A stretch of 64,000 nucleotides of DNA from Acidobacteriota bacterium (GCA_021793405.1 JAJYSV010000012.1:16679-80678), one strand, 5' to 3'. Shown: positions 1 through 10,042, counted from the first letter of the stretch. The notes: generated from the sequence alone by a model not told the origin. Numbers and translations: made by a program.

Positions 1-1
1 C

Positions 2-265
2 AGATACCGCAGTGCGGAAGAAGTGGAAGAGTGGAAGGCAAAAGATCCCATTGCCGCAATGGAGCGGTACCTGACTGGCAAAGATCTTTATTCGGATGCC
101 TGGAAGAAAGAGATTTCGGAAGAATTTCAGAAGGAACTCGATGCGGCCATTGATGTTGCGGAGAAGGCTCCGCCGCCGGAGCCCATCGACTGCCTGGATT
201 ATCTCTACTCCTTCGACATACGCAATCGAGAACTGGATCGCAAGAACTACTCGCCGAAGTTCTAA
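2..265 (+). CDS. pdhA: Pyruvate/2-oxoacid dehydrogenase E1 alpha subunit, C-terminal part (5' cut by window edge)
   Basis: Only the last 87 codons are present; the reading frame is open from base 2 to the TAA at 263-265. The fragment carries the C-terminal helical tail usual for thiamine-diphosphate E1 alpha chains (an EEVEEWKAKDPI stretch followed by RYL and a long acidic amphipathic helix). The E1 alpha chain normally pairs with the beta chain encoded next door to decarboxylate pyruvate or a branched 2-oxoacid and reductively acylate the E2 lipoyl group. The beta gene starts 30 bases downstream on the same strand, so the two are probably one operon. The TPP-binding part lies outside the window, so substrate preference (pyruvate versus branched-chain) cannot be judged; pyruvate is the default guess. 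Confidence 0.85.
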   Translation, partial: RYRSAEEVEEWKAKDPIAAMERYLTGKDLYSDAWKKEISEEFQKELDAAIDVAEKAPPPEPIDCLDYLYSFDIRNRELDRKNYSPKF

Positions 266-295
266 ATAATTTAATCCATTGGGGCGATAAGCAAT

Positions 296-1288
296 ATGCC
301 GGTGAGCTATCTAGATGCGATCAATGCTGCGCTCAGAGAAGAAATGCAGCGCGATCCCAACGTGTTCATCCTGGGCGAAGATGTGGGTGTCATGGGAGGT
401 GCGTTCGGCGTCACGAAGGGGCTGCTCGAAGAATTCGGCGCGGACCGCGTCATAGATTCCCCATTGGCGGAAGGCATCATTGTCAGCGCCTCCATCGGTG
501 CCGCGATGGCTGGATTGCGTCCGGTCGCTGAGATCCAGTTCGTCGACTTCATCACCCCGGCAATGGACGCGATTACCCAGCAGGCAGCCAAACTCAGGTA
601 TCGTTCCGCGGGAACGCAGACCTGTCCTTTGACGGTTCGCGTCTGCTATGGCGGCGGTACTGGCGGTGGCTTGTATCATAGCCAGACCAACACGACATGG
701 TTTGCGCATGAGCCAGGTTTGGTGGTGGTCGCACCCGCCACGGCCAGCGATGCCAAGGGAATGCTGAAAGCCAGCATTCGTCAGGACGATCCGGTTATTT
801 ACTTCGAGCATAAGAAGCTCTATCGCCTGCCCGCCGTGAAGGAGGAACTGCCGGAAGGCGACGACCACCTTGCCGATCTGTTCCATTGCGCGATCCGGCG
901 CCCCGGGAAAGACGCGACAATTGTCACCTACGGCTACATGCTGCAGTTGGCATTGCAGGCGGCAGAGAAAGTAGCCGAAGAAAGCGGTGCCAGCGTCGAG
1001 GTGATCGATCTGCGGGTATTGAATCCGCTGGACCACGATACCATCCTGGAATCCGTATCGAGGACTGGCCGTCTCTGCATTGTGCAGGAGGACCATCGCA
1101 CACTCGGGATTGGTTCCGAGATTGCTGCGACAGTTGCGGAGCGCGCCTTCGATTGTCTGGATGCGCCCATTGTGCGCGTCGCAGCTCCCGACGTTCCCGC
1201 TATTCCCGCCGCCGAGTCGCTGGAACAGTTCTATATGCCCAATGTGAGTAAAGTTGTCGATGCATTACACAGAATATTGCAGTACTAG
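296..1288 (+). CDS. pdhB: Pyruvate/2-oxoacid dehydrogenase E1 beta subunit
   Basis: A 330-residue protein of the normal length for a separate E1 beta chain. The N-terminus (MPVSYLDAINAAL) and the GEDVG motif near residue 28, whose Glu contacts the aminopyrimidine of thiamine diphosphate in this family, are intact. The C-terminal transketolase-like half has the IVQEDHRT and GSEIAA segments expected of the family. It acts in the cytoplasm as the E1 alpha2-beta2 heterotetramer of a pyruvate or branched-chain 2-oxoacid dehydrogenase complex. It follows the E1 alpha end by 30 bases. No E2 or E3 gene follows; the next gene is an unrelated exported protein after a 160-base gap. Confidence 0.92.
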   Translation: MPVSYLDAINAALREEMQRDPNVFILGEDVGVMGGAFGVTKGLLEEFGADRVIDSPLAEGIIVSASIGAAMAGLRPVAEIQFVDFITPAMDAITQQAAKLRYRSAGTQTCPLTVRVCYGGGTGGGLYHSQTNTTWFAHEPGLVVVAPATASDAKGMLKASIRQDDPVIYFEHKKLYRLPAVKEELPEGDDHLADLFHCAIRRPGKDATIVTYGYMLQLALQAAEKVAEESGASVEVIDLRVLNPLDHDTILESVSRTGRLCIVQEDHRTLGIGSEIAATVAERAFDCLDAPIVRVAAPDVPAIPAAESLEQFYMPNVSKVVDALHRILQY

Positions 1289-1448
1289 GATTTCTCTGCC
1301 GTTGACGCTTTATAGACAAAAAATGACTTCTGGTGCTCCTTTGGATGACGATTCGTGTCTAACATCAGTAGGATCGGCTGTGGTGTGGTTTGAAAGAACG
1401 TTATAGCGATCTCCGTTACCCAACCGCCAGGTAAGGATTATTGCCCGA

Positions 1449-2879
1449 TTGAAAGACCAGCATGTTACACGCCGCGATTTGATACGCCGAGTCGGGGTTT
1501 CGGCGGCTGCTGGGCTGGCCATGGGGCTGCCAGGGATCTCGCAATCACAACCTCCCGCGCAATCGCAGACTCCTTCCCCGGAGGGGGAAAAGACACCCAA
1601 ACGCGAAAGTGAAGTTGCCCAGAAATATCCCCATCCTCCCGGGCAATTCATCAATCGTCCCCTGACTCAGATCTCCACCGTAGTCGATACGATGCTGGAC
1701 GATATGGGAGGACGTGGCACCGCCTACTTCTATGAGCAGGCACATCCGCTTACTGGACTGGTCCGAGATCATGCGCCGGCAATCGGTATCGCGGAAAGTC
1801 GCGTAGCCAGCATTGCAGCCACTGGCTTTGGCCTAAGCGCGCTCTGCATCGCAGCCCAGCGCAAATACATGTTGCCTTCCATCTGCGAACAACGGGTCGA
1901 AACCACGCTGGCATTCCTGTTGGAACAATGTCCGCATGTCCATGGATTTCTTTATCATTTTCTCGACATTGAGAGCGGCGAACGGCTCTTCGGCTCCGAA
2001 CTTTCTTCCATCGACACATCCCTTCTGCTCTGCGGCATTCTGTTATGCCGCCAGTATTTCAGTGGCAATCTTCGCATTCACGCGCTGGCGACTACCCTAT
2101 ACGAACGCGTTGATTGGAAATGGATGTTGAACGGCAGCGACACGCTGTCGATGGGATGGCTGCCGGAATCCGGATTCATCCCGTACCGATGGGACGTCTA
2201 TGCCGAAATGCTCACAATGTTGCTGATGGCGATCGGGGCGCCCCGCAATGCCATTCCATCCAGCACGTGGAATGCGGTCAGCCGTCCGGTCATCGAGTTT
2301 GGTGGCATCAACTTTATCAGCGGCGTGGCGCCAATCTTCACCCATCAATATGCTCAAGCGTGGTGCGATTTTCGGAATCTGCGCGATCGACATGCCAATT
2401 ACTTCCTCAATTCCATTGCCGCAACCCGGGCCCACCAACTATTCTGTCTCACTCTCGGTCGTCAGTTCCCATGGATGGACCAGAACCTGTGGGGAATCAG
2501 CGCTTCCGAATCCCCGACCGGATATCGCGTATGGGGAGGGCCGCCGGAATTTGGCGGTATCGATGGAACGATTGTTCCCTCCGCAACGGCGGGCTCGCTG
2601 GTATTTTTGCCCGCCGAGTGTGCTCATGTACTGTTTTCTATCCGGGAGAAATACGGCGAAAAAGCCTGGACTCGGTATGGATTTATCGATGCTTTTCAGC
2701 CGCAGACCAACTGGTATGCTGAGGATCAACTCGGCATCGATATAGGAATCAGCGTCCTCATGGCGGAGAACCTGCGCACCGGCTTTTGCTGGAATTACTT
2801 CATGCGGAACACGGAAATCACCAATGCCATGCAGATGGTTGGATTCGAGGCCGACTCCGGAGACTGCGGCGCTTTCTAG
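1449..2879 (+). CDS. Tat-exported glycoamylase-like protein (PF10091/COG5368, GH144-like)
   Basis: A 476-residue protein starting at a TTG, with a twin-arginine signal (TRRDLIRR followed by a short hydrophobic stretch, about residues 7-32), so it is probably exported folded. The mature part has the signature blocks of the COG5368 glucoamylase-like family: HPLTGLVRD, ATGFGLSAL, GFLYHFLDIESGER, SELSSIDTSLL, ESGFIPYRWD, THQYAQAW.DFR, and the C-terminal FIDAFQPQTNWYAEDQLGIDIG. Characterised relatives in GH144 are endo-beta-1,2-glucanases; others in COG5368 are uncharacterised. It is convergent with a GH3 beta-glucosidase (60-base gap), and a beta-1,2-glucan-synthase-like gene lies 11 kb away. Degradation of beta-1,2-glucan is therefore a reasonable inference, not shown. 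An AAGGA about 10 bases upstream supports the TTG start. Confidence 0.75.
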   Translation: MKDQHVTRRDLIRRVGVSAAAGLAMGLPGISQSQPPAQSQTPSPEGEKTPKRESEVAQKYPHPPGQFINRPLTQISTVVDTMLDDMGGRGTAYFYEQAHPLTGLVRDHAPAIGIAESRVASIAATGFGLSALCIAAQRKYMLPSICEQRVETTLAFLLEQCPHVHGFLYHFLDIESGERLFGSELSSIDTSLLLCGILLCRQYFSGNLRIHALATTLYERVDWKWMLNGSDTLSMGWLPESGFIPYRWDVYAEMLTMLLMAIGAPRNAIPSSTWNAVSRPVIEFGGINFISGVAPIFTHQYAQAWCDFRNLRDRHANYFLNSIAATRAHQLFCLTLGRQFPWMDQNLWGISASESPTGYRVWGGPPEFGGIDGTIVPSATAGSLVFLPAECAHVLFSIREKYGEKAWTRYGFIDAFQPQTNWYAEDQLGIDIGISVLMAENLRTGFCWNYFMRNTEITNAMQMVGFEADSGDCGAF

Positions 2880-2939
2880 TGAAATTCCAACTCAACCAGC
2901 AGGTTTATATCCGCTGTATTCGCGACTGACAGGCCAATC

Positions 2940-5177
2940 TTATTCGCCGACCTGCCATGGAACACCGATCACTTTGGATAGCTTGATATCTCGAGATGAG
3001 CTTCCCACCATGATTTTTACTTTGCCGCTTTCAAGAGACCATTGTTTCTTGGATGTATCCCAATACATCAGCGATTTTTCCGTCAAAGGCATTACAACGG
3101 TTTTCTTCTGTCCGGCCGGCACGTTCACCCGTTGAAATCCTTCCAGTTCCAGATCCGGCATCGGTATTTTGGAATGGATGTGCTGGACATACATTTGAAC
3201 GACTTCATCTCCAGAACGCTGACCGGTATTTTGCACCTGCACGCTGACATCAATCGATTTCCCAGGAAATAGCCTCGACGCGCTCGTCTGCAGATTCGAG
3301 TAGGCAAACGTGGTGTAGCTCAGCCCATATCCGAAGGGAAACAATGGACTGCCGTGAAAGTACATGTAGGTGCGGCCATCCCGGATGTCGTAATCCATTA
3401 TGGGTGGTAGTTGCTGCATCGATTTTGGCCATGTAACCACCAGGCGGCCAGCGGGATCGTAATCGCCAAAAATTACATCGGCGAGGGCGTCGCCTTCCTC
3501 TTCGCTATTGTTCGCCACATGCAAAATAGATGGAATATGCCGCTTCGTCCAGTTGATGGTGTACGGGAAACTGGAAACCAGCACAACAATCGTACGCGGA
3601 TTTGCCGCATAGACAGCCTGGATCAGTTTTTCCTGGGATGGCTTTAGATGGATTTCCTGCCGATCGACGGCTTCCTGCCCCTCAGTCGGATCGGGACAAG
3701 GCAGAGTGTCGGTGCGTTTGTGGCACATCGGTCGATTGCCTACGACTACGATGGCAACATCGGAGGTCCGGGCTAGCCGCACCGCCGCGTCCTCGTTCGC
3801 GCTATAGCGAACGTCGACGCGCGAGCCCACTTTGTTTCGGATGCCTTGGACAGGCGTGACAGCAAAGGGCGGCGTGCCGCTATAGCCGTCTAAATACACA
3901 ACGTTTGCCAGAGGCCCAACAATAGCGATCGATTTTATCGACGATATATCGAGCGGCAAAAGATGGGGCGAATCTTTTAGTAGTACGATCGATTCCCGGG
4001 TAACTTGCAGCGCCAACGCTTTGCTGGACTCCTCATCCCAGGGTGCGGGCGCTTTGTCCGCCTTGATTTGCGTGTAAGGGTCAAGCATTGGAGGATCCAG
4101 GAAACCCAAACGGATCATGACTCGCAAAACGCCCTGCAGATTCTGGTCGATGTCCGCTTCCGTAATCAGCTTCTTCTGCAAGGCATCCTTGATCGCGTCC
4201 TGATACGAATTCAGAAACTGATTGACTCCGGCGTGGATCGATCCCGCGACGGCTTCAGCCATGTTGGGATAGTACTTGTGTTTTGTCACCATAAACGTAA
4301 CCGCGCCGCGGTCCGTGTCGATCATGCCGTTGAATCCCCACCGCTGCATCAGCAAGTCCCTCAACAGCGGGCTTGCGGCCATGGGAATTCCATTAACTGC
4401 GTTATACGCAGTCATAATCGCATTCGCTCGGCCCTGCTCAATCGCCATGCGGAATGGAGCGGAGTAATATTCATGCAATAGCCGATCATCGAAATTTGAC
4501 GAAGACCCTGCGCGCCCATCCTCATTGCTATTCGCGAGGAAATGTTTGACCAGAGAGGCTGTCAACCAGGTTCGAGGATCGTCCCCTTGCAGCCCTTTTA
4601 CAAATGCAACCGACATGGTGCCCACGAGGTAAGGGTCTTCTCCGTAGGATTCCTCCGATCTTCCCCAGCGCGGGTCGCGTGCCAAGTCGGCGTTGGGAGC
4701 ACGCACAATCAACCCGCCGCGATCGAAACTCTGGAATATATAACGTGCCTCGTGGCCTTCTTCGGCTGCAACTTTTTCGATCAGCGTAGGGTTCCAAGTC
4801 TCACCCAGGCCTACCGGCTGCGGGAACTGAGTGGTCGGGATCGTCGATGTGCCGCCAAACGGACCGGGAGCGCCTGGTGACTTGCGGCCCCAGTTGTTCG
4901 GCCCTCCCATCGCCAGGCCATGCAGTCCCTCAAATTGCCCGCTCGACCCGGGTATACTGTCGATTTTCCCGGATCCATAAATACCAAGGCGAGGCACATT
5001 CAGACTCTTCCCCAACAGATCGATCTTCTCCTGCAGTGTCAAAAGTGACAGAACATTCTGAATGCGCTTGTCTGTGGGAAGGTTTTGGTTTTGAAAGGGG
5101 TAGTTATATTGGCCCAGCAGAGACGGCCCCATTACGACGAGCAGGAAGAGCACCATAACCGCTTGGATCGTTTTCAA
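2940..5177 (-). CDS. Secreted GH3 beta-glucosidase
   Basis: 745 residues. The start is a TTG preceded by AGGAG seven bases upstream. Residues 1-22 form a Sec signal peptide (KTIQAVMVLFLLVVMG). The GH3 N-terminal barrel shows DLARDPRWGRSEESYGEDP, KHFLANSNEDGR and GFNGMIDTDRGAV near residue 286, where the Asp of TDR takes the place of the usual SDW nucleophile. The C-terminal alpha/beta sandwich and fibronectin-like domain (FPFGYGLSYT, then EVVQMYV) are present. The likely job is release of glucose from beta-linked oligosaccharides in the periplasm or outside. It lies 48 bases downstream of treY on the same strand and may be the last gene of that operon. GH3 enzymes that prefer sophoro-oligosaccharides exist, but linkage specificity cannot be read from the sequence. 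Confidence 0.9.
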   Translation of the reverse strand: MKTIQAVMVLFLLVVMGPSLLGQYNYPFQNQNLPTDKRIQNVLSLLTLQEKIDLLGKSLNVPRLGIYGSGKIDSIPGSSGQFEGLHGLAMGGPNNWGRKSPGAPGPFGGTSTIPTTQFPQPVGLGETWNPTLIEKVAAEEGHEARYIFQSFDRGGLIVRAPNADLARDPRWGRSEESYGEDPYLVGTMSVAFVKGLQGDDPRTWLTASLVKHFLANSNEDGRAGSSSNFDDRLLHEYYSAPFRMAIEQGRANAIMTAYNAVNGIPMAASPLLRDLLMQRWGFNGMIDTDRGAVTFMVTKHKYYPNMAEAVAGSIHAGVNQFLNSYQDAIKDALQKKLITEADIDQNLQGVLRVMIRLGFLDPPMLDPYTQIKADKAPAPWDEESSKALALQVTRESIVLLKDSPHLLPLDISSIKSIAIVGPLANVVYLDGYSGTPPFAVTPVQGIRNKVGSRVDVRYSANEDAAVRLARTSDVAIVVVGNRPMCHKRTDTLPCPDPTEGQEAVDRQEIHLKPSQEKLIQAVYAANPRTIVVLVSSFPYTINWTKRHIPSILHVANNSEEEGDALADVIFGDYDPAGRLVVTWPKSMQQLPPIMDYDIRDGRTYMYFHGSPLFPFGYGLSYTTFAYSNLQTSASRLFPGKSIDVSVQVQNTGQRSGDEVVQMYVQHIHSKIPMPDLELEGFQRVNVPAGQKKTVVMPLTEKSLMYWDTSKKQWSLESGKVKIMVGSSSRDIKLSKVIGVPWQVGE

Positions 5178-5225
5178 TGCAGTCTCCTGGCTAGATGGCG
5201 GTGTTTGTAGGCGGAGGAAGCAAAC

Positions 5226-8132
5226 TTATCCGTCAGTACTCGGAGTGCCGAGAATCCAGACTGCGGGTAATGCACCCAAGACTTCTCCGGCAGGCAGCCG
5301 TGCCGCGCCATCGACATGATGCAGCGGGACCGCAGCTCCAGTAAGTACATTGGTGAATCTCATCCGCTGCAATCCATCGACATTTCCGAACACTGGCAAT
5401 TTGATGATAGTCTCCTGCAAGCTTTTCTTCAGGTCTCCCAGCGCCTCAGGCGAAGATAACAAAGATGCAAACCAGCGGACCGCGACGGCCACTAATATTT
5501 TCCCGTCGTACTCGCGCCCAAAAGCCACCAGATGTTCCGTGTTTGGGCCTTCCACGCGCAGCGGCAAATAGCGTCCACGCGCGAGAAGTTCAGATTCTCG
5601 TTCGCGCAGACGCAGCCCCAGCGCCATGTACAGCAGCTTCACATCGCCAGTCCACCATGTCCGGCATAATTCCGAGACCGCATGGGCCCGCCGCTCGGGC
5701 GCGATCTTGGGAGCGGCGACGCGCTGCATCAATGAATGCAATCTCTGTTGGCGTGTTGCATAGTCGACCGGGCGGCGATTGTCTGGGTCCACCAGGCTCA
5801 GGTCCCACAACTCGCCTCCTTGATATGTGTCAACGACGCCTGGGCTCATCAACTTCAAGGCGATCTGAGAAATCGACCCCCATGCGGCCAATATTGCGGC
5901 TCGCTCCGCAAACGGGACAAACGATGCTAGAAAAGTGGAAGAAGACGGTCCGCGCAAGGTCTGCTCCACAAAATTGTCCACTGCCGTATCGTATTCATTC
6001 GACGGATTGATCCAACTGGTGTGGACTTTTGCCTCCTTGAGCGCCTTACTCATGAACGCCTTCATGCGGCTGACGATGTTTTCATCCGCCACTGTCTGAC
6101 GCGGGGGCCACATTCCGAGCAGGTTTTGATAATACAGATATTCGTCTCCGGGATCGGGGGTAGGTTGGCCATTCACCAGGGTCTTCGCGGTGTCATTCAC
6201 CTGCGACCAACGCAGCAGATTCGTTCTCCATTCCGCTGGCAACTCGGTCAGCGTATGGATGCGCATCCTTGCATCCTCACCGCGCTTGGTATCGTGCGTC
6301 GAGGTGGTCAGCATCGCATCCGGCCAGCGCTCCATGCGATGCATGTTGGCGTTGTGAAACTCCTGAGGGGATGTCGCTTTTCTTCCGGTTCCAGTGCCTA
6401 CTTCGTTCAGCGAGGCCAGCGGACTGTACCGGTAGAACACGGTATCTTCCATGCCCTTGGCCTGCACCGGGCTGGTGTATTGCTGAAATTTCATCGCAAA
6501 TCGAAGACGTTGTGTGGCACTCTCCGCGGATTCATCTTGCTCGCACATGGGGCAAATGTGGGCCCGAATAAAGCCAAAAATAGAGGAATCGACATTTGGA
6601 TTGCGCCGCATTGCTTGGCCGATCGCCTCGTCGATTGCCATTTCGTCCGTTGTACTGAATCCACGTTTTGAAATATAGGTTCGATATACGGGGAAGCACG
6701 CGACCACCTCCCGCAACGCCTCCTGCAGACCATCCAGAGTAAAATCTCGGCTTCGCCGGTTCTGTTCAGAAAGACGGTTAAGTTCGTGGGCTAGCACATT
6801 CAGTTCACTGGCCATCGAAGACGCGGTAATCAATTTCTTAGCGTTGTATACGACGTCTCGATCCGGCTTCACGCGTCCGCGAAAGTGCAGGTAGATCCGG
6901 TCAATTTCCGAGAGATTGTTTTCTTCCACCCATAACCCGTTCGAGAGGGCCAGGAATTCATAGCCGGTCGTGCCATCCACCGGCCACTCAGGGCTCAGCC
7001 ATTCCTGTCGCGCAAGAATCTTCTCGACGATCACATAGAGAGGCTTGCCTGCTTTCGCAGTGACTTCGCGTAACTGTAACAGATATTGTTGCGGATCGAG
7101 CAGCCCATCAATATGGTCGAGACGAACGCCATCGATCGCTCCCTGCTCCGCCAATTCAATCAATTTCGCATGGGCAGCTTGAAACAACGGCTCATATTCC
7201 ATGCGGATGCCGATCAAATCATTGATGTCGAAGAAGCGCCGGTAGTTTATTTCCTGCATCGCCGTGCGCCAATACGATAACCGATACGGCTGTTGTTCCA
7301 AAAGTTCATGCAGTAAGTCGAACGATTCAGGTTGACCCGGCGTTCCATTGAACTCCTTGATCACAGCTTCCAGATGACGTTGGAGAGCGGGGTTTGTCCG
7401 GATCAAATGCACCAGTCGATGAGTTGCTATATTGGTCTCACGCTCGCGATCGGCACGCGCTTTCGGCCCAGCCTGCTGATAGTTGGGAATATGGTCCAGC
7501 TGAAATAGGACGCTTTCGTATTCCTGACGCGTCGAAAAATCGATATCTGTGAATGCTGCAGATTCCTCCCATCGATGACGCAGCAGGAGTTTAATCTGAC
7601 GCGGATTAAGCGGCAAATTGTAATCGCTATAAAGCAGGCAAAACTCTCCCTCGCGGTATTCAATGCGGAGTTTGCCGGATTCCAGAACGTCACCATATTG
7701 GCCGCCTAGAATCGCCAGCAGCACTTTGCCGTGAAGATTGGAATTGACCGGATACCAATCGACGTCAAAATACTCCGAGACAGGAGAGGAAGGTCCGTTG
7801 GCGAGAACACTGCGCCACCACTGGTTCCATTGCGGATGGGCGCTCATGTGATTGGGAACGAAATCGATAACCATTCCCATGCCCTTGCTATGCAGCGCCT
7901 GAACTAGAGAATTGAACGCTTCTTCTCCTCCCAGTTCAGGATTGATCCGTGCGAAATCGCAAATATCATAGCCGCTGAGGCTGCCGGGGCGGGCTTCGAA
8001 AATCGGTGAAGCGTAGATGTGGCTGATACCAAGATCGTAGAAATACGGGACCAGGGCCTCGGCATCCGAGAATCGAAAATCCTTCGTGAATTGCAGTCGG
8101 TAGGTAGCGCTTACCCTTCTGCGAGCGGTCAT
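5226..8132 (-). CDS. treY: Malto-oligosyltrehalose synthase
   Basis: 968 residues, somewhat longer than many TreY proteins. The N-terminus SATYRLQFTKDFRF and SHIYASPIFEARPGS.SGYD are hallmarks of GH13 subfamily 26. Catalytic-barrel motifs include DFVPNHMS, DGVRLDHIDGL near residue 340 (nucleophile Asp) and VIVEKIL (acid/base Glu). The enzyme isomerises the reducing-end alpha-1,4 bond of maltodextrin into an alpha,alpha-1,1 bond, making maltooligosyltrehalose in the cytoplasm. The start codon overlaps the treZ stop by four bases (ATGA), so the two are translationally coupled. TreZ then releases trehalose, a compatible solute. The third usual partner, a glycogen-debranching TreX/GlgX, is not in the window. 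Confidence 0.97.
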   Translation of the reverse strand: MTARRRVSATYRLQFTKDFRFSDAEALVPYFYDLGISHIYASPIFEARPGSLSGYDICDFARINPELGGEEAFNSLVQALHSKGMGMVIDFVPNHMSAHPQWNQWWRSVLANGPSSPVSEYFDVDWYPVNSNLHGKVLLAILGGQYGDVLESGKLRIEYREGEFCLLYSDYNLPLNPRQIKLLLRHRWEESAAFTDIDFSTRQEYESVLFQLDHIPNYQQAGPKARADRERETNIATHRLVHLIRTNPALQRHLEAVIKEFNGTPGQPESFDLLHELLEQQPYRLSYWRTAMQEINYRRFFDINDLIGIRMEYEPLFQAAHAKLIELAEQGAIDGVRLDHIDGLLDPQQYLLQLREVTAKAGKPLYVIVEKILARQEWLSPEWPVDGTTGYEFLALSNGLWVEENNLSEIDRIYLHFRGRVKPDRDVVYNAKKLITASSMASELNVLAHELNRLSEQNRRSRDFTLDGLQEALREVVACFPVYRTYISKRGFSTTDEMAIDEAIGQAMRRNPNVDSSIFGFIRAHICPMCEQDESAESATQRLRFAMKFQQYTSPVQAKGMEDTVFYRYSPLASLNEVGTGTGRKATSPQEFHNANMHRMERWPDAMLTTSTHDTKRGEDARMRIHTLTELPAEWRTNLLRWSQVNDTAKTLVNGQPTPDPGDEYLYYQNLLGMWPPRQTVADENIVSRMKAFMSKALKEAKVHTSWINPSNEYDTAVDNFVEQTLRGPSSSTFLASFVPFAERAAILAAWGSISQIALKLMSPGVVDTYQGGELWDLSLVDPDNRRPVDYATRQQRLHSLMQRVAAPKIAPERRAHAVSELCRTWWTGDVKLLYMALGLRLRERESELLARGRYLPLRVEGPNTEHLVAFGREYDGKILVAVAVRWFASLLSSPEALGDLKKSLQETIIKLPVFGNVDGLQRMRFTNVLTGAAVPLHHVDGAARLPAGEVLGALPAVWILGTPSTDG

Positions 8133-10042
8133 GTGAATATCTTCCCAGAGATAGGCGCAAAATCTTCGCTGGCGAAAATCACAGCGCCAGCTCGTTCCAT
8201 AGTGAGCTTACCTGCGTTGGATTGCCAAATGACCGGGCAGGCGTCGGAGGTATAGGTTGTGTCTTCGCTGCTGAAGCAAAGAGCCATGTCTGTCCACGCC
8301 TCATCCTGTGCGGCTGCCGGACCCTCGAGCGCCACGATAGCAGAAACGCGGCCAAAAGCGGATTCCCATTGGGAATGAATCATTTTGGCATTCAACGCTT
8401 GGCATAATCGGAATTTAAAACTGGACAGCAAATATCTGCGAACATGTAATAGATCCCGATACCAATTCAAACACGCGACGTGTAATGGGCGCTGGCGGGC
8501 CGTCCAATCTAGCTTGCTCAGTCGAAATGTTTCTTTCCTTTGAGGGTCAGGAAGAGTGCCGCGGCGAGTCTCGTCTGCAAAGGCGGAAAAATGTTCAAAC
8601 TCTTTACGTCGTCCTTCAGTGACCATGCGGCCCAGTTCCTCATTGTGATCGGTGAAATACAGAAATGGCTCCGATGCTGCCCATTCCTGACCCATAAATA
8701 GTAAGGGAATTTCCGGCGCGAACAGCAAAAGCGCGCTGGCTGCAAGATATGCGGGGTAAGAAATCTGAGACGACAAGCGCTCTCCGAAGGCGCGATTGCC
8801 GATCTGGTCGTGATTTTGAATGCAGAATACGCGCGACTCGTAACTTAGTCCGTCAGGTTTGGTACCGCGCCTATGGCCAGAATGGCGGGCGAATTGTCCG
8901 TTGAAAAACCATCCGTCGCGAATCGTTCTGGCGATGCTTTCCGTTGTCCCGTCGAAATCCCGGTAATACCCGTCGCTGTCTCCAGCGAGCCGGTGGCGCA
9001 TGTGATGATGAAAATCGTCAGACCAGACTGCATCGAAACCATGTCCGCCCTGTTCCGATGGGAGCACAAGTCTGCGCTCATTACGCTCGTCTTCCGCGAT
9101 GATAAAAATGGTTCTTCCTAGCGAGTGCGCCGCCGCATGGACGCGCTTCGTTAGATCCGTCAGAAACGGCGGGTCACTGTCATCCTGAATGGCGTGCGTT
9201 GCGTCCACCCTCAACCCATCCACGCGGTAGTCGTAAATCCAGGCTAGGGCGCTCTCAATAAAATATGCTCGTACCTTATCGCCGCCGTCGCCGTCGAAAT
9301 TCAACCCGTCGCCCCATGGCGTCTTATGTTTACTGGAATAAAACCCCGGCGCGAAGACGGACTGATACGCGCCGTCAGGTCCGAGGTGGTTATAAACCAC
9401 ATCCAGGCAAACAGCGATTCCTCGCTGGTGCGCTTCCTCAACCAGCTTGCGAAGATCGTCCGGGGTTCCATAACTGTGGGCCGGCGCATAGGGAAAAACT
9501 CCGTCGTAGCCCCAGTTATATTCGCCTGCAAAGTCCGCAATCGGCATCAATTCGATCGCATTGATACCCAGTTGTTGCAGGCCATCGAGCTTGTCGATCA
9601 CTGCCAAAAATGTTCCTGCAGGGGTGAATGTCCCAACGTGTAGTTCGTAGAAAACCAACTCGCGCAGCGATGGCGACTGGAACTCGGTACTTTTCCATGC
9701 GAAGCAGTTGTGGTCGATGACCTGCGATGGGCCGTGAACGCCCAATGGCTGGAAACGAGAGGCAGGATCCGGATACGGACCTCTTCCGTTGATCCTGAAC
9801 CAGTAACGCGCGCCGGAACCGACCCCTTCCACGCGCACCTGATGCACTCCGCACGCATCCGGCAACATAGGAGTGCAGCGGGATGGTTCCCCGTCGAGAA
9901 CTAACTCGATATTCGCATTCGGACCGGCCCAGACACGAAACAGGCAACCGCCTTCCTGAATGGAAGCGCCTAAGCTTGCTACCCAGGAGTTTGCACGGAC
10001 GCGGGGAGCTTGCGATTCGATTGCATGGGAAATGACTTTCAC
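8129..10042 (-). CDS. treZ: Malto-oligosyltrehalose trehalohydrolase
   Basis: 637 residues with an N-terminal E-set (CBM48-like) domain followed by a GH13 subfamily 10 barrel. Visible motifs are ELHVGTFTPAGTF, DVVYNHLGPDGAY, DGLRVDATHAI near residue 276 (nucleophile Asp), IIAEDERNERR near 314 (acid/base Glu) and NHDQIGNRA. It hydrolyses the alpha-1,4 bond next to the trehalose end of maltooligosyltrehalose, releasing trehalose. It overlaps treY downstream and the GH15 gene upstream by four bases each, so GH15-treZ-treY is one tightly packed operon. Such a gene set converts storage glucan into trehalose under osmotic or desiccation stress; the stress link is family knowledge. Confidence 0.97.
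   Translation of the reverse strand: MKVISHAIESQAPRVRANSWVASLGASIQEGGCLFRVWAGPNANIELVLDGEPSRCTPMLPDACGVHQVRVEGVGSGARYWFRINGRGPYPDPASRFQPLGVHGPSQVIDHNCFAWKSTEFQSPSLRELVFYELHVGTFTPAGTFLAVIDKLDGLQQLGINAIELMPIADFAGEYNWGYDGVFPYAPAHSYGTPDDLRKLVEEAHQRGIAVCLDVVYNHLGPDGAYQSVFAPGFYSSKHKTPWGDGLNFDGDGGDKVRAYFIESALAWIYDYRVDGLRVDATHAIQDDSDPPFLTDLTKRVHAAAHSLGRTIFIIAEDERNERRLVLPSEQGGHGFDAVWSDDFHHHMRHRLAGDSDGYYRDFDGTTESIARTIRDGWFFNGQFARHSGHRRGTKPDGLSYESRVFCIQNHDQIGNRAFGERLSSQISYPAYLAASALLLFAPEIPLLFMGQEWAASEPFLYFTDHNEELGRMVTEGRRKEFEHFSAFADETRRGTLPDPQRKETFRLSKLDWTARQRPLHVACLNWYRDLLHVRRYLLSSFKFRLCQALNAKMIHSQWESAFGRVSAIVALEGPAAAQDEAWTDMALCFSSEDTTYTSDACPVIWQSNAGKLTMERAGAVIFASEDFAPISGKIFT

Noticed and set aside
311..1096. 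261-residue minus-strand frame over E1 beta
   Set aside because: Opposite a clearly conserved gene, with no family features.
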